This document shows positions 7,098 to 11,539 of a stretch of 11,539 bases of DNA, one piece after another. Source of the stretch: an uncultured Chlorobiota bacterium. Its GTDB lineage: Bacteria > Bacteroidota > Bacteroidia > Bacteroidales > JAADGE01. The stretch is taken from contig CAMZKI010000267.1 of NCBI GenBank assembly GCA_947311125.1, positions 1 to 11,539 on the forward strand. Direction: 5' to 3'. A program made the position numbers and the translations under genes. The notes under the pieces were generated by a model, which did no database searches, was not told the origin of the DNA, and saw only the letters and a program-made list of their open reading frames with translations. The stretch's first letter is position 1. Every line of letters starts with the position of its first letter.

Positions 7098-10000
7098 ATG
7101 AATTTAAGATTTACTCTCTATCTCGGAACTTTAATTCTTCTGATAAACTCAACTCTATTTTCTCAAACTAATGCCGGTCCTGATCAGGAAATTTGTACTA
7201 ATACAACTATATTAACCGCAGACCCGCCTCCTGTAGGATATTCAGGCAACTGGACAATAATAAGCGGAAGTTGCACGATTACCGTTCCTACACTTTATAA
7301 TACAACCATAACAAACATTATTGAAGGTTTTAATGAACTGAAATGGACAATCAGCAACGGAATTAATACTTATGAAGACGCCGTTATTATAATTAATAAT
7401 TATCCTACGCAAGCATATACAGCTGCCGACGAAGAAATATGTACAAGCATATATACCTTAAATGCAAATCTTTACGGATCCGGAGAAAGCGGTTTATGGT
7501 CTTTAGTTTCGGGCAGCGGAACAATAGCAAACCCGACAGTAAATGCAACAAATGTTACCGGACTTTCACAAGGCATCAATAAATTTGAATGGAAAATTAC
7601 AAAAGGTATATGTTTTTCTAAAGATACAATAACCGTTACAAACAATGAAGTTACCGCTTATGCCGGACCCGACCAAACAACCTGCAATGATTTTACAACA
7701 TTAAATGCTGATGACCCTGCACCCGGAACAGGTACTTGGTCTGTAGTTGCTTCTTCCGGAAACCCTGTTTTCGGAGATATTTATTCAAACGTAACAACAA
7801 TAACAGATTTAGGAATTAACACAAATTCACTGCAATGGACTGTTCAAAAAGGAAATTGTACAGATTATGCAAATGTAATTATTACAAGTAACAAGCCCAC
7901 AACGGCAAATGCAGGAACAGACCAAATAATCTGTGATAACTACACATTCCTTTCAGGAAATAACCAGGTAAACGGAACAGGAACTTGGACTGTTGTCTCC
8001 GGAAACGGAAATTTTGTTAATGTAAGCGCATATAACACACAAGTAAAATTAGTTAATACAGGATTAAACAAATATAAATGGACTATCGAATATAAAGGCT
8101 GTACCTCTGCTGATACAGTTAATATAACCTATGATTATTTTATTGCCGATGCAGGGCCCGACGACCAAATATGTGTTGATACATATACATTAAACGCAAA
8201 TAATCCGGCACCCGGGACAGGAGAATGGAGAATAACCGGAGGAAGCGGAACTTTCTCAAATGCAACTCTCTCAAATACACAAGTAAGCGGATTAATAACC
8301 GGAGCCAATACCTTTGAATGGAAAATTACACACGGAAATTGTATCCGGGTCGATTATGTAACCATTACAAAAAATACACCCTCTGTCGCAAATGCAGGAC
8401 CCGATAAAGAAACATGCAACGGAGAAACTGTAATGGCTGCCGTCAGCCCTGAAGTAGGGACAGGACATTGGTCTGTATTTTCGGGAAGCGGAACTTTTAC
8501 AAACTCATTATTGAATAATACCGGAGTTACCAATATAGGTTTAAATGACAATATTTACCGCTGGACAGTTGAATTTGCAAGCTGCTCAAGCTTTGACGAC
8601 GTTACGGTTACGAATAATTTTGTTTCGGCAAATGCAGGAACAGACCAAATAGTTTGCGGAACAACAAGCATTTTAGATGCAAATCCACCCCAGGCAGGAG
8701 AAACCGGAACTTGGCAGGTATTAGCAGGAACAAGTACGGTTACAAATTCAAATCTTTACAGTTCAGAAGTTACAGGATTAATCCCGGGATTAAATAATTT
8801 CAGATGGACAATTTCAAAAGGCTCTTGCAAAAGCTATGACGATATTACAATTACTGACAACCTTTACGATGCCGCTGCAAGTGTAAGCGGCCCTTCTGAT
8901 ATATGCGATGATTTTACTTCAATTATAGGAAATTCCCCTCCGACAAGCGGATACGGCTACTGGTCAGTAACAACGGGAACCGGAATTTTTGATAATTCTG
9001 TTGACATATCAACAGTTGTAAGAAACCTGTCGCAAGGTACAAACATTATCCGCTGGACTATTAACAAAGACGGCTGCGAAAATTTTGACGAAATTCAGAT
9101 TAACCGAAACAGTGTTTTTGCTGATGCAGGAACAGACCAAAACGTATGTGTAAATTTTGCAACTTTAAACGGAAATCAACCGGCAGGAACTTTAACAGGT
9201 TTATGGACACGCACAAGCGGTTCGGGAAGTATTTCAAACCCTACTTTGTATAACACCCCGGTTACTGCCCTGACATCCGGAATAAATACTTTTATGTGGA
9301 CAATCTCAGGTAACGGTTGCACCGACTCTGACGAAGTCCAAATAACAAATAACGAATTTATAACATCTGCCGGCTCTAATCAGGAAATTTGTACCTCATA
9401 CACTTCTTTAACAGCTTCCGATCCCGCACCCGGCTACGGATATTGGGAAGTAGTTTCCGGAAACGGATTATTTTCAAACCCTTCATCCTTTAATACAAAT
9501 ATTTCAGGCATCCCGGATTTATCGGTAAATGTTTATAAATGGACAGTATTTAAAAACGGTTGTTCTGATTTTGACGAAGTTATCGTTACAAATAATTCAA
9601 TTTCCGCTGATGCGGGAACTGATTTTAATGTTTGCAGTCCTTGGGCAACACTTACGGGAAATAATCCATTACCCGGAACAGGAGTATGGACAATACAGGC
9701 CGGAGGAGGAAATATTGCTGACCAAAACTCTCCTTCTTCTCAAATCTCAAATTTAAGTTTAGGCGATAACATAATAAGATGGACGGTTACATATAACACC
9801 TGCATAAACTATGATGAAGTTACAATTAGCAACAATACGGTAACTGCAACTGCCGGCGGCGACCAGTCAATTTGTCGTGATTACACTACACTTTCAGGAC
9901 AAGCCCCCGCAATCGGGAGCAACGGTCTTTGGGAAGTTATCAGCGGAAACGGAACATTCCGGAATGCAACTTTATATAACACACAAGTTACAAATCTGGC

Positions 10001-11539
10001 TCAGGGATTAAATACATTCAAATGGACTGTTTTTAGTAACGGCTGCAGCAGCGGAGGCGATGACGTAATAATAAATAATAAAAGCTTTACTGCTGATGCG
10101 GGAACTGACCAAATACTTCAGCAATTTGTCACTTCTGCAACAATGGCTGCAACTTTGCCTTCAGGCGGAACCGGAGACTGGATATTACTCGGAGGCGGCG
10201 GTGATATTACTAATGTTAATGACCCGAGTACAACCGTAACAAATATCCCGTCAGGTATTAATGAGTTTCAATGGACAGTAAGTTACAACGGCTGTACGGC
10301 TTATGATGTTGTCAAAATTACGGTAACAGACTTTCAGCCTAATGCGGGTTCAGACAAAACAATATGCTTGGATTCTCTGAAGTTAAATGCACAGGATATG
10401 GGCGGTACGCCTCAATATTGGACCGTAGAAGAAGGAACCGGAAATTTTGATAATATTTACGACCCTGCAACTTGGGTCAAAAACATTTCGGAAGGTATTA
10501 ACAGATACCGCTGGAATGTTACAATAAACGGTGCAACTGCCTATGATGAGATTATAATCACAAGAATAAATGCCGATGCCGGAGCCGACCAAATAATATG
10601 TGAAAACTTTACAAATTTAAACGGAAATTATCCCGTAGGCAGCATCAGTGCTAATTGGTCTTTAGTTTCCGGAAATGCGAATATTATTTCTCCGACATTA
10701 TATAACACACAGGTTACAAATATCGGCGGAGGAAATAATCTCTTTCTCTGGACTGTTTATGCACCTAACTGTTCAACAAGCGATTACATAAATATAAATT
10801 ATGAATATTTATCTTCAAACGCAGGCAACGACCAAATACTTTGTGATGACTATACTACGCTTAATGCGGAAAATCCGACAACCGGAAGTTCCGGAATTTG
10901 GTCTGTCATATCAGGAAATGCTGTTTTTGCAGATATAAATGCAAATAATACAGATGTCAGCAACCTTGCTCCCGGAAACAATATTTTAAGATGGACCGTA
11001 TATACCCCCTATTGCTCTGCAACTGATGATATAACGGTAACAAACGATAAGATAATTGCATACGCCGGAACCGACCAAATTATAAATCAAGATCAAACAT
11101 ACCTGAATGCCGTTTTACCCCCAAATTCAGAAGGAGTATGGACTGTTATTTCCGGTTCCGGAAACTTCGCAAATGCTAATAATCCGAGTACTTTTACGGA
11201 TAATATAAACATAGGAGACAATATTTTCCGATGGACGGTAAACAATAACAACTGCTCTGATTTTGATGATGTTACAGTTACATACAACTATATTCAATCT
11301 GTTTCGGGAATTGAGGCGGGTATAAAAGTATATCCTAACCCTGTGAATGATATTTTATTTACAGAATTATCGGATGTTGATAATTATAAAGTTTCTGTTT
11401 TTAGTATTACCGGAGAAAAACTAATTGAAAAAAATTCAAATACTCACAAAGCCAAAATTAATTTATCCTCTCTTCCGAACGGAATATATTTCATAAAACT
11501 GAATTATAATAAAAAACACAATACAATTAAAATTATAAA
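7098..11539 (+). CDS. Secreted repeat protein with PKD-like repeats and T9SS sorting domain, 3' end cut by window
   Basis: This is one uninterrupted frame of 1480 codons to the window edge. Residues 1-23 form a signal peptide (basic start MNLRF, hydrophobic core, then FSQ before the likely cleavage site). From residue 25 there are 17 tandem PKD-like repeats of 77-83 residues. Each has an AGxDQxxC opening, a G-x-W-x-V-x-S-G-x-G strand, a T-x-V-T-x-L turn, an F/R-x-W-T strand and a G-C-x-x-x-D end. Residues ~1404-1480 are a type A T9SS sorting domain, with VYPNP (from 1411) and LPNGIYF (1459-1465), which directs export across the outer membrane and attachment or release at the surface. The last visible residues, NTIKII, match the usual end of this domain, so only one or a few codons plus the stop are missing. 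The function is probably structural or adhesive; no enzyme domain is visible and the ligand is unknown. The start is the first ATG, giving a canonical signal peptide, with a promoter-like element upstream. Confidence 0.93.
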   Translation, partial: MNLRFTLYLGTLILLINSTLFSQTNAGPDQEICTNTTILTADPPPVGYSGNWTIISGSCTITVPTLYNTTITNIIEGFNELKWTISNGINTYEDAVIIINNYPTQAYTAADEEICTSIYTLNANLYGSGESGLWSLVSGSGTIANPTVNATNVTGLSQGINKFEWKITKGICFSKDTITVTNNEVTAYAGPDQTTCNDFTTLNADDPAPGTGTWSVVASSGNPVFGDIYSNVTTITDLGINTNSLQWTVQKGNCTDYANVIITSNKPTTANAGTDQIICDNYTFLSGNNQVNGTGTWTVVSGNGNFVNVSAYNTQVKLVNTGLNKYKWTIEYKGCTSADTVNITYDYFIADAGPDDQICVDTYTLNANNPAPGTGEWRITGGSGTFSNATLSNTQVSGLITGANTFEWKITHGNCIRVDYVTITKNTPSVANAGPDKETCNGETVMAAVSPEVGTGHWSVFSGSGTFTNSLLNNTGVTNIGLNDNIYRWTVEFASCSSFDDVTVTNNFVSANAGTDQIVCGTTSILDANPPQAGETGTWQVLAGTSTVTNSNLYSSEVTGLIPGLNNFRWTISKGSCKSYDDITITDNLYDAAASVSGPSDICDDFTSIIGNSPPTSGYGYWSVTTGTGIFDNSVDISTVVRNLSQGTNIIRWTINKDGCENFDEIQINRNSVFADAGTDQNVCVNFATLNGNQPAGTLTGLWTRTSGSGSISNPTLYNTPVTALTSGINTFMWTISGNGCTDSDEVQITNNEFITSAGSNQEICTSYTSLTASDPAPGYGYWEVVSGNGLFSNPSSFNTNISGIPDLSVNVYKWTVFKNGCSDFDEVIVTNNSISADAGTDFNVCSPWATLTGNNPLPGTGVWTIQAGGGNIADQNSPSSQISNLSLGDNIIRWTVTYNTCINYDEVTISNNTVTATAGGDQSICRDYTTLSGQAPAIGSNGLWEVISGNGTFRNATLYNTQVTNLAQGLNTFKWTVFSNGCSSGGDDVIINNKSFTADAGTDQILQQFVTSATMAATLPSGGTGDWILLGGGGDITNVNDPSTTVTNIPSGINEFQWTVSYNGCTAYDVVKITVTDFQPNAGSDKTICLDSLKLNAQDMGGTPQYWTVEEGTGNFDNIYDPATWVKNISEGINRYRWNVTINGATAYDEIIITRINADAGADQIICENFTNLNGNYPVGSISANWSLVSGNANIISPTLYNTQVTNIGGGNNLFLWTVYAPNCSTSDYININYEYLSSNAGNDQILCDDYTTLNAENPTTGSSGIWSVISGNAVFADINANNTDVSNLAPGNNILRWTVYTPYCSATDDITVTNDKIIAYAGTDQIINQDQTYLNAVLPPNSEGVWTVISGSGNFANANNPSTFTDNINIGDNIFRWTVNNNNCSDFDDVTVTYNYIQSVSGIEAGIKVYPNPVNDILFTELSDVDNYKVSVFSITGEKLIEKNSNTHKAKINLSSLPNGIYFIKLNYNKKHNTIKII
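7903..7928 (+). repeat. 26-bp exact direct repeat, copy 1 (unit 4)
   Basis: This stretch is identical to 8626-8651, exactly 723 bases downstream, and encodes the ANAGTDQI opening of units 4 and 7. The spacing is a multiple of three and equals three units, so recombination between the copies would delete or duplicate three repeats in frame. Confidence 0.9.
8626..8651 (+). repeat. 26-bp exact direct repeat, copy 2 (unit 7)
   Basis: This is the second copy of the 26-bp identity described at 7903-7928. It lies at the same codon phase in unit 7. The flanking bases differ at once on both sides, so it reflects conserved repeat openings or past local exchange rather than a recent whole-unit duplication. 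Confidence 0.9.
11304..11539 (+). other. T9SS type A C-terminal sorting domain (in the surface protein)
   Basis: This encodes the C-terminal ~78 residues of the repeat protein. It has the hallmark order: SGIEAGIKVYPNPVND, then a central strand with VFSITGEKL, then INLSSLPNGIYFIKL and a basic tail. Domains of this family (Por secretion tail) are recognised by the T9SS translocon after Sec export and are normally cleaved during attachment. It places the protein on the cell surface or in the medium. Confidence 0.93.

Larger units (their letters stand above)
7170..11289 (+). repeat. Array of 17 PKD-like protein repeats (~243 bp each)
   Basis: Units start near 7170, 7419, 7656, 7905, 8145, 8388, 8628, 8871, 9120, 9363, 9606, 9846, 10092, 10338, 10572, 10815 and 11058. 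Each gives an immunoglobulin-like beta-sandwich pattern with conserved W, G and usually two cysteines: one in DQxxC near the start and one in G-C-x-x-x-D near the end. Units are diverged at DNA level, so the array is old rather than freshly amplified. Unit 8 has an altered opening (SVSGPSDIC), and units 1, 13, 14 and 17 lack one of the two standard cysteines. Confidence 0.9.

Noticed and set aside
9529..9756. 75-codon plus-strand frame within the repeat protein
   Set aside because: It is out of frame with the continuous repeat array, which is clearly the coding frame.
7170..11289. Regular ~243-bp periodicity as a CRISPR or satellite array
   Set aside because: The period is a protein domain length, the units are diverged in DNA, and they translate into one open frame.

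Overview
The window is AT-rich and reads as a member of the phylum Bacteroidota. The evidence is a very long secreted protein ending in a type IX secretion (T9SS) sorting domain, PKD-like 'AGxDQxxC' repeats typical of that phylum, promoters resembling the Bacteroidota -7 element TAnnTTTG, and starts without clear Shine-Dalgarno sequences. I cannot name a genus. A perfect inverted repeat begins at base 1, which suggests the left edge is a contig end with a fold-back (chimeric) join.

Layout. (1) Positions 1-116 are an exact inverted copy of 240-355, so the apparent 5' extension of the first gene is not real coding sequence. (2) 117-4496 (+) encodes a giant multidomain protein. It has an N-terminal AMP-forming acyl-CoA synthetase (ANL superfamily), a long uncharacterised middle with a HEAT-like helical stretch and a possible degenerate kinase-like fold, and a C-terminal GNAT acyltransferase. 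Its start codon is not recoverable here. (3) 4522-5865 (-) is purB, adenylosuccinate lyase, convergent with the first gene. (4) 5909-7027 (+) is dinB, a Y-family DNA polymerase IV, divergent from purB across a very short AT-rich gap that holds a small dyad. (5) 7098 to the right edge (+) is one open frame of 1480 codons with no stop in the window. It encodes a secreted surface protein: signal peptide, 17 tandem PKD-like repeats of about 81 residues, and a type A T9SS sorting domain. The stop codon must lie just past the edge.

How the genes relate. I see no single pathway. purB (purine synthesis) and dinB (translesion synthesis) are ordinary chromosomal genes. The two large genes are the unusual part: an acyl-activating enzyme fused to an acyltransferase through an undescribed middle, and a repeat adhesin-like protein. 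There are no RNA genes, CRISPR arrays, insertion sequences or defence genes that I can support. Apart from the short gaps (25, about 43 and 70 bases) the window is fully coding.
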